Origin: Pseudomonas fluorescens
GTDB taxonomy: Bacteria; Pseudomonadota; Gammaproteobacteria; Pseudomonadales; Pseudomonadaceae
Length of the DNA: 64,000 nucleotides
Assembly (NCBI RefSeq): GCF_019212185.1
Contig: NZ_CP078138.1
Location: 4,012,501-4,076,500 of the forward strand
Reading direction: 5' to 3'
This document shows positions 43,024 through 51,460 of this stretch, piece after piece. The stretch's first letter is position 1, and each line of letters begins with the position of its first letter. The notes beneath the pieces were generated by a model that did no database searches, was not told where the DNA came from, and saw only the letters and a program-made list of their open reading frames with translations. The translations under genes were made by a program, and so were the position numbers.

Positions 43024-45495
43024 ATGTTCCACCACACTCCCCTGGCCAGCGCCGTCGCGCTGGTCATCGGCAGCCTTGCGCTGCCGATTTATGCCGCCGA
43101 CACCCAGCCAGCCCCCGCCGGGGCCACTGGAGATGCCCTCGACACCGTGGTCGTGCTCGGCACCCGCCGCAGCGACCTCACCGCCCTGCAAAGCGCGGCC
43201 CCGGTGGATGTGCTGTCCAGCGAGCAATTGCTGGACACCGGCGCCAGCGACCTGTCCACCGCGCTGACGGCGCTGTCGCCGTCCTTCAGTTACCCGCAAT
43301 CGCCCCAAGGCGCGTTCTCTGGCTCCATCGCCCAGGGCGCTTCGCTGCGCGGCCTGGCCTCCGACCAGGTGCTGGTGCTGGTCAACGGCAAGCGCCGCCA
43401 CACCAGTGCCAACGTCACCCGCCAGGGCCTGGTCAATGGCCGCGGCGCGGCGGCGGTCGACCTCAGCCTGATTCCCTTGAGCGCGATCCAGCGCGTGGAA
43501 ATCCTGCGCGACGGCGCCGCCGCCCAGTACGGCTCCGACGCCATCGCCGGGGTGATCAACATCGTGCTCAAGGAAAAAGACGACGGCGGCAACGTCGGCT
43601 ATCGCTTCGGCGGCTACGACAAGGGCGACGGCCTGCAGCGCAAGCTCGGCGGCTGGAAAGGTTTCACCCTGCCCAACGACGGCTTCCTGACCCTGAGTTT
43701 CGACGCCGGCAACCAGGACCCGGCCAGCGACACCAACCCGGACAATCGGATCTTCTACCCCGGCTCCACCAGCATCAACACGCCCAAGGAGCAGAACAAC
43801 CGCTACCGCACCTGGCGCTGGGGCTCGGGCAATGTCTCGGACCAGTACAACCTGGTGGCCAACAGCGAAATCGGCATCGGCGAAGGCCTGACCGCCTACG
43901 GTTTCGCCACCTATTCGCACAAAAACACCGACGCCGAAGGCTTCTTCGATCCACCGACGACCCTGCGCAGCAACTACGGCAGCAACGCCCTGGCGCGCTT
44001 CCCCGATGGCCGCTTGCCGGTGACCCGCTACTCCCTCGAAGACTACGCGGCCACCGGTGGCCTGCGCCTGGAAGACGAGCAACTGGGCAAATTCGACCTG
44101 GCGCTGAACTACGGCGACAACCGCCTCGACTCCGACGACCGCAACGCGATCAACCCGAGCTGGGGCGCCAGCAGCCCGCAGAACATCTACACCGGCCGCC
44201 GCGACGCCGACCAGACCAACCTGACCCTGGACTGGGTGCGTGACTTCCCCACCGACCTGCTGTTCAAGCCGCTGACCCTGTCCGCCGGCCTGGCCTGGCG
44301 CCAGGAAAACTACGAGCTGAGCGCCGGCGAAGCGGCGGGCTGGCAAAACGGTCCGCTGTTCAATACTGTCGATCCACTCAGTGGGCGGCGGATTCCTGGT
44401 TACTACTCGGGTATCACCCAGGTCGACGCCGCCTCCCTGGATCGCCGGGTGTTCGGCGCCTATGTCGACGTCGAAGGCCAAGTCACCGAGAAATTCCAGG
44501 CCGGCGTGGCGCTGCGCAGCGAGCACTACTCGGACTTCGGCGACACCACCAACGGCAAGCTGTCGCTGCGCTACGACTTCACCCCGCAAATCGCCGCGCG
44601 GGCCACTGCCAGCACCGGCTATCGCGCGCCGTCGCTGGTGCAGAGCGGGTTGTCGTCGTTCAGTGTGCAGGTAGTCGAGCAGCCACCGGGCAGCGGCAAC
44701 TTCGTCGAAGTACAGCAACGCACCCTGCGCGCCAACAGCCCGGAAGCGGCATTGCTCGGCGGCAAGTCGCTGAAGCCCGAGGAGTCGACCAACTACTCTC
44801 TGGGTCTGGTCTGGCGGCCGCTGGCCAACGCCTCGGTGACCGTCGATGCGTACCGGATCAACATCGACAACCGCATCACCCTCTCCGACCAACTGCCGGC
44901 CTCGGTGGTCGCGCCGATCTTCGCTGGCACGCCCTACGCCAACATCCAGAGCGCGGCGTTCTACACCAACGTCGCCGACACCCGCACCGACGGTATCGAG
45001 CTGACCGGCAACTACCAACTGGACCTGGCGCAATGGGGCCGCCTCAACCTGAGCAGCGGCTTCGCCAAGAACCGCACGGAGATCACCCAACTGCGCGATG
45101 TCGGCAATATTCGCGGTGATCAGATCGTCGGCCGTGCCACCCAGGGCTTGATCGAGGACGGCACCCCGGAGACCAAGCTGGTGCTCAGCGCCAACTGGCT
45201 GTACGACAACTGGGGCGTGACGGTCTCCCAGCGCCGCTACGGCGAATGGACCAGCCGCAACGCGAGCAACCCGGATCTCGACCAGACTTACAGCTCTCAA
45301 TGGGTCACCGACCTCGACCTGTCGTACACCTTCGACAAGGCGTTGAAGGTCTCGATCGGCGCGATCAACCTGTTCGACACCCACCCCGACGAAGCCGAAG
45401 GCGCGCAGTTGTATGGCGTGCCGAAGTATTCGATCACCAGCCCGGAAGGCGCCCAGGGCGCGTTCTACTACACCAGCGTCAGCTACGAGTTCTGA
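43024..45495 (+). CDS. TonB-dependent outer membrane receptor
   Basis: The start is the ATG at 43024, opening a signal peptide ending LPIYAAD, after AAGGAA. The 823-residue protein has a possible TonB box (DTVVVLGTRRSD), a plug with SLRGLASDQVLVLVNGKRRH, RVEILRDGAAAQYGSDAIAGVINI, and a long barrel ending in YTSVSYEF. It is of a different subfamily from the receptor just upstream, so the two likely take different ligands. It should be co-transcribed with the first receptor from the sigma-54 promoter at 40646. Confidence 0.9.
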   Translation: MFHHTPLASAVALVIGSLALPIYAADTQPAPAGATGDALDTVVVLGTRRSDLTALQSAAPVDVLSSEQLLDTGASDLSTALTALSPSFSYPQSPQGAFSGSIAQGASLRGLASDQVLVLVNGKRRHTSANVTRQGLVNGRGAAAVDLSLIPLSAIQRVEILRDGAAAQYGSDAIAGVINIVLKEKDDGGNVGYRFGGYDKGDGLQRKLGGWKGFTLPNDGFLTLSFDAGNQDPASDTNPDNRIFYPGSTSINTPKEQNNRYRTWRWGSGNVSDQYNLVANSEIGIGEGLTAYGFATYSHKNTDAEGFFDPPTTLRSNYGSNALARFPDGRLPVTRYSLEDYAATGGLRLEDEQLGKFDLALNYGDNRLDSDDRNAINPSWGASSPQNIYTGRRDADQTNLTLDWVRDFPTDLLFKPLTLSAGLAWRQENYELSAGEAAGWQNGPLFNTVDPLSGRRIPGYYSGITQVDAASLDRRVFGAYVDVEGQVTEKFQAGVALRSEHYSDFGDTTNGKLSLRYDFTPQIAARATASTGYRAPSLVQSGLSSFSVQVVEQPPGSGNFVEVQQRTLRANSPEAALLGGKSLKPEESTNYSLGLVWRPLANASVTVDAYRINIDNRITLSDQLPASVVAPIFAGTPYANIQSAAFYTNVADTRTDGIELTGNYQLDLAQWGRLNLSSGFAKNRTEITQLRDVGNIRGDQIVGRATQGLIEDGTPETKLVLSANWLYDNWGVTVSQRRYGEWTSRNASNPDLDQTYSSQWVTDLDLSYTFDKALKVSIGAINLFDTHPDEAEGAQLYGVPKYSITSPEGAQGAFYYTSVSYEF

Positions 45496-45513
45496 CCGCG
45501 ACTGCTGCCGGGG

Positions 45514-45529
45514 TGTTGCCCTGGCAGCA
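45514..45529. promoter_or_regulatory. Putative SfnR-like activator site 10
   Basis: TGTTG-CCCTGG-CAGCA matches the TGYTG-N6-CARCA palindrome. It is about 195 bp from the -24/-12 promoter at 45708, with a REP doublet between. Confidence 0.5.
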
Positions 45530-45534
45530 GTGGT

Positions 45535-45550
45535 TGCTGATGCAGCATCA
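45535..45550. promoter_or_regulatory. Putative SfnR-like activator site 11 (degenerate)
   Basis: TGCTG-ATGCAG-CATCA, 21 bp (two helical turns) from site 10. Confidence 0.4.
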
Positions 45551-45551
45551 A

Positions 45552-45667
45552 CTGTAGGAGCGAGCCTGCTCCGGGCGGCGTTCCGACGAAAAACTTCAGG
45601 GCGCCGCGTTCAGACAGAAAGCCCGCGTTATCGTTGACGCTTTTCGCGAGCAGGCTCGCTCCTACAA
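45552..45667. repeat. REP doublet
   Basis: CTGTAGGAGCGAGCCTGCTC at about 45552 and GCGAGCAGGCTCGCTCCTAC at about 45646 form an inverted pair. It lies between the activator sites and the promoter of the permease operon. Confidence 0.75.
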
Positions 45668-45707
45668 AAGCCCCAATTGAACATCATTGCCGTCAGCATG
45701 TGCCACA

Positions 45708-45723
45708 TGGCACAGCTCTTGCG
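45708..45723 (+). promoter_or_regulatory. Sigma-54 (-24/-12) promoter of the SsuBC-type operon
   Basis: TGGCACAGCTCTTGCG has GG and GC ten bases apart, about 40 bp before the ATG at 45760. Confidence 0.82.
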
Positions 45724-45759
45724 ATAGCCCTCGGGTACTTCGCCGCACTAAGGCCCGCC

Positions 45760-46521
45760 ATGCGCAACCATCCCCTGTTCAACACCTTCACCTGGCTGAT
45801 CTCGCCCCTTGTCCTGCTCCTGCTGTGGGCCGTGGTGGCCGAGGCGGCGATCTTTCCACGCAACCTGCTGGTACCACCGCTGCAGGTGCTGCAGACCTTC
45901 CAGGCGCTGCTGGCCAGCGGCGAGTTGCTCGAACACCTGGGCAACAGCCTGTCGCGCCTGGGCCTGGGTTTCGCCATCGGTTCGCTGAGCGGCCTGGCCT
46001 TCGGCGTGCTGCTGGCCCTGTCGAAAACCGTCGAGGCCTACTGCGCACCGCTGTTCCATACCCTGCGGCAGATCCCCAGCATCGCCCTGATCCCGATGTT
46101 CGTGCTGCTGTTCGGCATCGACGAAACCTTCAAGATCATCATCGTCGCCAAGACCGCGTTTTTCCCGGTGGCCCTGGCCGCCAGCGAAGGGGTCAAGGCG
46201 ATTCCGCGCAGCTACTTCGAAGTCGCCGACGTCTATCGCCTGCGCTGGCCGACCCTGGTCCGCGAGATCGCCCTGCCCGCTGCCGCGCCGCCGATTATCA
46301 GCGGTTTTCGCATCAGCCTGACCCGCGCCTGGGTGGTGCTGGTGGCCACCGAGTTGCTGGCGGCCGACAGCGGCCTGGGGCAGATGATCGAAATGAGCCG
46401 GCAGATGCTGCGCATCGACGTGGTGATGGTCGGCGTGGTGGTCACCGGGGTGATCGGCTTCGCCCTGGACTTTGCCTTTCGCCGCCTCGAACAGCACCTG
46501 TTTCGCTGGCAAACCCGCTAG
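45760..46521 (+). CDS. SsuC/TauC-like ABC transporter permease
   Basis: The start is the ATG at 45760; an upstream in-frame codon would put the promoter inside the gene. The 253-residue permease has about six membrane segments. The sulfonate/taurine/nitrate-class landmarks are HLGNSLSRLGLGFAIGSLSGLAFGV, an IPSIALIPMFVLLFGIDE segment, and the EAA-type loop EVADVYRLRWPTLVREIALPAAAPPIISG. It makes a two-permease importer with the next gene. First gene of its operon. Confidence 0.9.
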   Translation: MRNHPLFNTFTWLISPLVLLLLWAVVAEAAIFPRNLLVPPLQVLQTFQALLASGELLEHLGNSLSRLGLGFAIGSLSGLAFGVLLALSKTVEAYCAPLFHTLRQIPSIALIPMFVLLFGIDETFKIIIVAKTAFFPVALAASEGVKAIPRSYFEVADVYRLRWPTLVREIALPAAAPPIISGFRISLTRAWVVLVATELLAADSGLGQMIEMSRQMLRIDVVMVGVVVTGVIGFALDFAFRRLEQHLFRWQTR

Positions 46522-46530
46522 GAGCCGGAC

Positions 46531-47292
46531 ATGAAGCAACTACTTGGAAAATTACGCGGCCTGCTGTTGCCGCTGCTGTTGATCGGCGCATGGGAATACG
46601 CCTCGCGCCAGGACGCCGCCGGAGCCTATGCCTTTGTGCCGCTGGCAACCATCGGCCAGGCGCTGCTGGAACTGCTGGGCAATGGCGAGTTGTTGGTCAA
46701 CCTGCTGGCCAGCCTGATGCGCACGAGCAGCGGCCTGGTCCTGGGCATCGTGCTCGGCGTCGCCCTGGGGATGTTGATGGCACTGTCGAGCGTCGCCAAC
46801 CGCCTGATCGGCCCACTGTTCCATGCCGTGCGCCAGGTGCCGATGCTCGGCTGGATTCCGTTGATTGCCATGTGGTTCGGCAATGGCGAGTTTTCCAAGG
46901 TGCTGATCGTCACCCTGGCGGCGTTTTACCCGATGGTCATCAACACCTATCAAGGCTTCAGCCATGTCGAGCGGCGCTATCGCGAAGTCGGCCAGGTGCT
47001 GGTGCTGAGTCGCGGGCAACAGCTGCGCCACGTACTGCTGCCGGCCGCCCTGCCGAGCATCGCCACCGGCGTACTTCAGGCCCTGGCCTTCGCCTGGGTC
47101 ACCGCCATCGGCAGCGAACTGTTCCTCTCCTCCGGCGCTGGCCTGGGCAACCTGATGATGAACGCCGAGGCCGGCGCGCGCATGGAAATCATCGTCCTCA
47201 GCGTGCTGTGCATCGGCCTCGCCGGCTACCTGATGACTCTGCTGTTTACCCTTGCCAGTCGCCACTTGCTGCGCTGGCGCAACACCCGTTGA
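46531..47292 (+). CDS. SsuC/TauC-like ABC transporter permease (second subunit)
   Basis: This is a 253-residue permease of the same class as its neighbour: LLASLMRTSSGLVLGIVLG, VRQVPMLGWIPLIAMWFGNGE, and the EAA loop EVGQVLVLSRGQQLRHVLLPAALPSIATG. A GGAG ribosome-binding site lies before the ATG, nine bases after the previous stop. Most SsuC/TauC importers use a single permease gene as homodimer, so two different subunits in tandem point to a heterodimeric channel. Confidence 0.9.
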   Translation: MKQLLGKLRGLLLPLLLIGAWEYASRQDAAGAYAFVPLATIGQALLELLGNGELLVNLLASLMRTSSGLVLGIVLGVALGMLMALSSVANRLIGPLFHAVRQVPMLGWIPLIAMWFGNGEFSKVLIVTLAAFYPMVINTYQGFSHVERRYREVGQVLVLSRGQQLRHVLLPAALPSIATGVLQALAFAWVTAIGSELFLSSGAGLGNLMMNAEAGARMEIIVLSVLCIGLAGYLMTLLFTLASRHLLRWRNTR

Positions 47293-47303
47293 AAGGTCCT
47301 GAA

Positions 47304-48098
47304 ATGAACGCCATAGCCCATACCTTTGCCCCCCACAGCAGTGCCTTGCAACGCGGCGCACTGGACATTCGCGGCCTGAACAAAAGCTACCGCATCGAAG
47401 GCCAGCCCCTGCCGGTGCTGCACGACATCAACCTCAAGGTGCGCCCCGGCGAATTCGTCAGCATCCTCGGCGCCAGCGGCTGCGGCAAATCCACCCTGCT
47501 GCGGCTGCTGGTCGGCCTCGAAGCCGACTATCAGGGCGAAATACTGCTGGACGGCAAACCCGTGGTCGGCACCAGTCTGGAACGTGGCATCGTGTTCCAG
47601 GACCACCGCCTGTTCCCGTGGATGACGCTAAGCCAGAACATCGCCCTGGCCCTGAAAAACCATCCGCTGTCGCCAGCAGAAAAACAGCGTCTGGTCAGCG
47701 AGCACATCGCCCTGGTCAACCTCGAAGGCTTCGAAAACGCCTACCCGCATCAACTTTCCGGCGGCATGGCGCAACGCGCCGCCATCGCCCGCGCGTTGAT
47801 CAATCAACCCAAGGTCCTGCTCCTCGACGAACCCCTCGGCGCCCTCGACGCCCTCACCCGCGTACGCCTGCAACACGAACTGCAACGCATCTGGGTGCAA
47901 CAACGCTGCACCGTGATCATGGTCACCCACGACATCGAAGAAGCGCTGTACCTGGGGGATCGGGTGATCGTCATGGATGCCCATCCGGGGCGGATCAAAC
48001 ATGAGATCCGCGTGGATTTGCCCCATCCAAGGGATCGGGGGTGTGGGGTGTTGCAGGGGTATAAGGAGCGGTTGTTGGAGGAGTTGGTGGGGCATTGA
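47304..48098 (+). CDS. SsuB/TauB-like ABC transporter ATPase
   Basis: The start is the ATG at 47304; the frame stays open far upstream but that part is an out-of-frame shadow of the permease genes. The 264-residue protein shows Walker A GASGCGKST, Q-loop IVFQDHRLFPWM, signature LSGGMAQRAAIARAL, Walker B VLLLDEPLGALD and switch His MVTHDIEEAL, all typical of sulfonate/nitrate ATPases. No binding protein follows; the gene ends five bases from the convergent T6SS gene. The SsuA-like protein at 13.2 kb is a candidate receptor. Confidence 0.92.
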   Translation: MNAIAHTFAPHSSALQRGALDIRGLNKSYRIEGQPLPVLHDINLKVRPGEFVSILGASGCGKSTLLRLLVGLEADYQGEILLDGKPVVGTSLERGIVFQDHRLFPWMTLSQNIALALKNHPLSPAEKQRLVSEHIALVNLEGFENAYPHQLSGGMAQRAAIARALINQPKVLLLDEPLGALDALTRVRLQHELQRIWVQQRCTVIMVTHDIEEALYLGDRVIVMDAHPGRIKHEIRVDLPHPRDRGCGVLQGYKERLLEELVGH

Positions 48099-48103
48099 GC
48101 CGT

Positions 48104-51100
48104 TCAGCCGGTCTTCTTTTTCCTCACCACCGGTTTGGGCTTCGCTCCCTCTTGTAGAAACACCTCAGTCGGCAATTCAAACCCGCGTAGTTTCAGCAAC
48201 TCCAGCGGCCCGGTACCCAGTTCGGTGCGTAAATTCCAGGTCAGTTCCAGGTTGTCCGGGGCTTTGATTTGCACGCGCATCTGGCTGTCGCTGTCGTTCA
48301 GCGGGGTGATGCGTGCGTGTTCCAGCAGGCGGATCAGGCCCCAGGTGCCTTCGTAGTCGGCGAACAGGCGTTCGCCGGTGTAGACGCTGGTCCACAGCAG
48401 GCGGCTGCCGGGGTGGTTGCTGGTGCCGGGCCAGGTGAAGCGTTGCCAGCGTTCGCGCTGGTTGAAGTAGTGATGTTTTTCGCCGTTGAGGATGAAGGTG
48501 GTGTCGACGATGTCGCGCACACCTTTGCCCCGCAGTTCGAAGCTCACACCCAGGCCGCCGTCGGTAAAGAGCACGTCGGCGAGTTGGCTGAGTTGATTGA
48601 TCGCCGTGAGAAATTGCGGGTTGAAACGCAGGCCCTGGCTGTGGCGGGTGTCCGCAACCCAGCGCTGGCCTTCCTTGCGCAGTACGCCGCCGAGTTGCTG
48701 CTGGAGAAATTGCTCCAGCCGTCCGGAGTCGGCGCGGATCATCTGCCCGAGCATCGGCAGCGAGGCGTCGCTGGTGGTCGCGGCAAAGGGGTAGCGACCG
48801 GCGAATGCGCTGTGCCATTCGTTGACGATCGAGCGTTGCCACTGGCTGTTGAGGCCCGCTGCCGAGGGTTGCAAAACCCGCTGCCAGGCTTGTTCCAGCG
48901 GCTGCACAAACAGCGTCTGGCCGATGCCGTCCCACTCGGCGCCGAGGCTGGCGGCCAGCAGGCTGCCGTAGGATTGGGTGTCGGTGAGGTCGACGTTTTG
49001 TCCTTGGAACACGCTTTGCGCCAGGGCTTGGGTCATTTCTTGCGGATTAGTCGCGTTGCTCACTTGCTGCAGTTTCAGGCGAACCCGGGTAACGCGGTTG
49101 AGGAAGGCGGCCAGGCTCAGGCGCTCGGGGTTTTCGCTTTCCTTGCCGATCAGTGCCAATAAAGGACCAAAGGTTGGGTCCAATGGACTGTTGGTTGTGG
49201 GCAACGGCTGATCGATGGCCGCAACCGCGTCCTGAGCGATGAGTTTTTGCGCCGACTTGACCAGCGATTCACTGAACGCCGGACCACGGGCACCGGCCTG
49301 GCCTTGATAGGCCAGCGTGTTCATCAGCGCAATCAGCGGCGACTGCCGCGCATCGCTCATCAGCGCCAACTGATCGATCACCTCGCCCAGGCTCTTCACT
49401 TCTCGCCAGCGCAGGCCGTTGAGGAAGTTCAGCCAGGCGTTGGCGTAGTCCCGGAAATAGCGCTCGGTGAGACGTTGACGCAGTTGCTCGGGCGTCAGGT
49501 CGGCGGCGATTTCGTGGTGGCTGTCGCTGAGCACCCAGTCGATTTCCTCGCGACGCTGCTCGGCGATGGCGTTGATGGCCTGGCGTACCTGGCCTTCCCA
49601 GGCCTGCCGGGTGAACACCCCGGGCACTTCCGCTCGGCTGGAAAACAGCGCCGAGGCATCGGTGTCGCCGACCATCTGCGCCAGACGCAAAGCCGGGGCC
49701 TGATTGGCGGCATCAGCCAGGACTTTTTCATAGAGGCTGGCCTCGGCGTTGCGCTGACCGAGTTGGCTGAGCAGCACTTGCCGGGCCTGGGCCACCAACT
49801 TCGGATCGGCCTCAAGGCGCCACTCCGGGTGGGCCGGCAGTTGCTCGGCGTAGAACTTCCAGAGCTCGGGGGTGAGCGCTTGCCAGAGGCCCGGTGAAAT
49901 ACCGTCGCGCTCGGTTTCGGTCTCGCTCAGGGTCTTGGCGAGAAAGGCACTGTCGACCTTGTCCGGACGCGTCAGCATCAAATAAGCCTTGAGCTGATCG
50001 TAGGCCTGGGCCGAGAGTTTGCTGCGTAATGGGCTGTCAGCCGGCAGCTTGATCAGACGATTCAGCGCGGCCTGCAGGTTGGCCGCCGCTGGATCGCGCA
50101 GCAGCCGCTGATTGGCCTCGACGTAACGCGGCCACAGGGCATCGAGCAAGGCGTCGTTCTGGTTCAGGCCAAAACGCTGATACCAGGGCGTGCCGTGGGC
50201 GGCGCGGTAATCCAGGCGGTCGAGCTCGCGGGTCAGCTCGGAAAACGCCCGTAATTGTGGGTCGCCCTGCTCTGCTGTTTGCAGGGTCGCGAGGGTGTTT
50301 TGCAGGTGGGCGATCTGTGTGCGGTTGCTGGTGAAGGACAGCAGCATGCCGACGCCCCAGACCAAGGCCAGTCCCAAGACCAACCGATACGCGACCCGTG
50401 TCGCTGGCCAGCCTAGACGCCGACTGCGCCGCCTCTGCCCATCCAGAACTCCGGCCCAGGCCGGCTCATGGGGCCAGTGGCGATTATTGGATTTTTCCCC
50501 AGCGGGCAACGGCAAACTGAACCACAAACCGCGCAACGGCAGGCTGCGAGCGTACATGCCGAATAACGGTGCCAGGGCTTGGCGCCAACGGGCGATGCCT
50601 TCGACCTGCAGATCCCGCGACAGGCGCAGCAGGAAATCGTGTTTGAAGTCCTTGCTCACTTCTGCCCAGCCTTCCTGGCGCAGCGGTTGGATCAACGTCT
50701 GCAACGCATCGTCAATGGCTTGCGCGGTCGTTTTTTCTGGCAGCGCGCAACCGACGGCCTGGGTTGGACGCATAGGTTGCGGCCATTGACTGTCGCACAC
50801 CTGCCACACATGCAGCGGCAACGACCAACCCAGTTTTGTGGCCAGCTCACCCAGACGTGTCACACCATGACTGAGGATTTGTTGTTCTTTGCTCTGTGCG
50901 GGTGTCAGGGCCCAGATCACGCCGTCGAGGGCGCGCCAGCGGGTGAGTTGTTGGCACAGTTCGGTGACTGAAGGGGTAAGCGGCGCTTGTACGCTGCCGC
51001 CCCAGAGCAGGACGTTATGTTCGCCGTGTAGCCAGTGGTCCTGGGACAGGTGCGGGGCGATGGCCTGGATTTGTTCGGGCTCGCCGATGACCAGGTACAG

Positions 51101-51460
51101 GCGGGTTTTTCGGCGCCAGAGGGGGCCGTGCTGGAAGCGTAGTTCGCCTATCATCTTTGACAGACTGGTTTGCGCAGTAGCCTTTAACACCGGCGGCGGG
51201 GTTGTCCGCGACGCCCCCACCAGCTTGCGGACTCCGCTCAAAAATGTATGCCAAATCAATATCGCTATCACGAAACACAACGCCCACAGCGAAATAGCCT
51301 TGAGTACCATTTCGCGCAATTGCGCATCATTTAATGGCTGTGCACCGCTCCATAACCACCAGGCCGCGCATCCCACGGCGACCGACACTGCCAGGATCAC
51401 GGCCAGTAATAGCACCGTTGCCAATGGCGAAAATTTCGAAGCTTCAACTGATTGAGTCAT
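48104..51460 (-). CDS. TssM/ImcF-like T6SS membrane protein lacking the P-loop
   Basis: This is a 1118-residue protein with two membrane segments near the N-terminus (about 12-34 and 52-74) and a third near 350-372. The periplasmic part and C-terminus follow the ImcF-related/TssM architecture (WHSAFAGRYPFAATTSDASL, GRLEQFLQQQLGGVL, and a terminal LLWTSVYTGERLFADYEGTWGLIRLLEHA). Where complete TssM has a GPPGSGKTT-like motif, this protein has LYLVIGEPEQIQ (about 121-132), so the Walker A is absent. No other core T6SS genes are here, so it belongs to an orphan VgrG island. Overlaps the gene upstream by 17 bases. Role uncertain. Confidence 0.82.
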   Translation of the reverse strand: MTQSVEASKFSPLATVLLLAVILAVSVAVGCAAWWLWSGAQPLNDAQLREMVLKAISLWALCFVIAILIWHTFLSGVRKLVGASRTTPPPVLKATAQTSLSKMIGELRFQHGPLWRRKTRLYLVIGEPEQIQAIAPHLSQDHWLHGEHNVLLWGGSVQAPLTPSVTELCQQLTRWRALDGVIWALTPAQSKEQQILSHGVTRLGELATKLGWSLPLHVWQVCDSQWPQPMRPTQAVGCALPEKTTAQAIDDALQTLIQPLRQEGWAEVSKDFKHDFLLRLSRDLQVEGIARWRQALAPLFGMYARSLPLRGLWFSLPLPAGEKSNNRHWPHEPAWAGVLDGQRRRSRRLGWPATRVAYRLVLGLALVWGVGMLLSFTSNRTQIAHLQNTLATLQTAEQGDPQLRAFSELTRELDRLDYRAAHGTPWYQRFGLNQNDALLDALWPRYVEANQRLLRDPAAANLQAALNRLIKLPADSPLRSKLSAQAYDQLKAYLMLTRPDKVDSAFLAKTLSETETERDGISPGLWQALTPELWKFYAEQLPAHPEWRLEADPKLVAQARQVLLSQLGQRNAEASLYEKVLADAANQAPALRLAQMVGDTDASALFSSRAEVPGVFTRQAWEGQVRQAINAIAEQRREEIDWVLSDSHHEIAADLTPEQLRQRLTERYFRDYANAWLNFLNGLRWREVKSLGEVIDQLALMSDARQSPLIALMNTLAYQGQAGARGPAFSESLVKSAQKLIAQDAVAAIDQPLPTTNSPLDPTFGPLLALIGKESENPERLSLAAFLNRVTRVRLKLQQVSNATNPQEMTQALAQSVFQGQNVDLTDTQSYGSLLAASLGAEWDGIGQTLFVQPLEQAWQRVLQPSAAGLNSQWQRSIVNEWHSAFAGRYPFAATTSDASLPMLGQMIRADSGRLEQFLQQQLGGVLRKEGQRWVADTRHSQGLRFNPQFLTAINQLSQLADVLFTDGGLGVSFELRGKGVRDIVDTTFILNGEKHHYFNQRERWQRFTWPGTSNHPGSRLLWTSVYTGERLFADYEGTWGLIRLLEHARITPLNDSDSQMRVQIKAPDNLELTWNLRTELGTGPLELLKLRGFELPTEVFLQEGAKPKPVVRKKKTG

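Noticed and set aside
42952..45384. An 810-codon reverse frame opposite the second TonB receptor
   Set aside because: Val/Gly/Ala-rich shadow; the sense strand has a signal peptide, plug motifs and terminal Phe.
45687..48098. An 803-codon open frame across the permease/ATPase operon
   Set aside because: Only its last 264 codons code for the ATPase. The preceding Arg/Pro/Gly-rich part is an out-of-frame reading of the two permease genes and has no family motifs.
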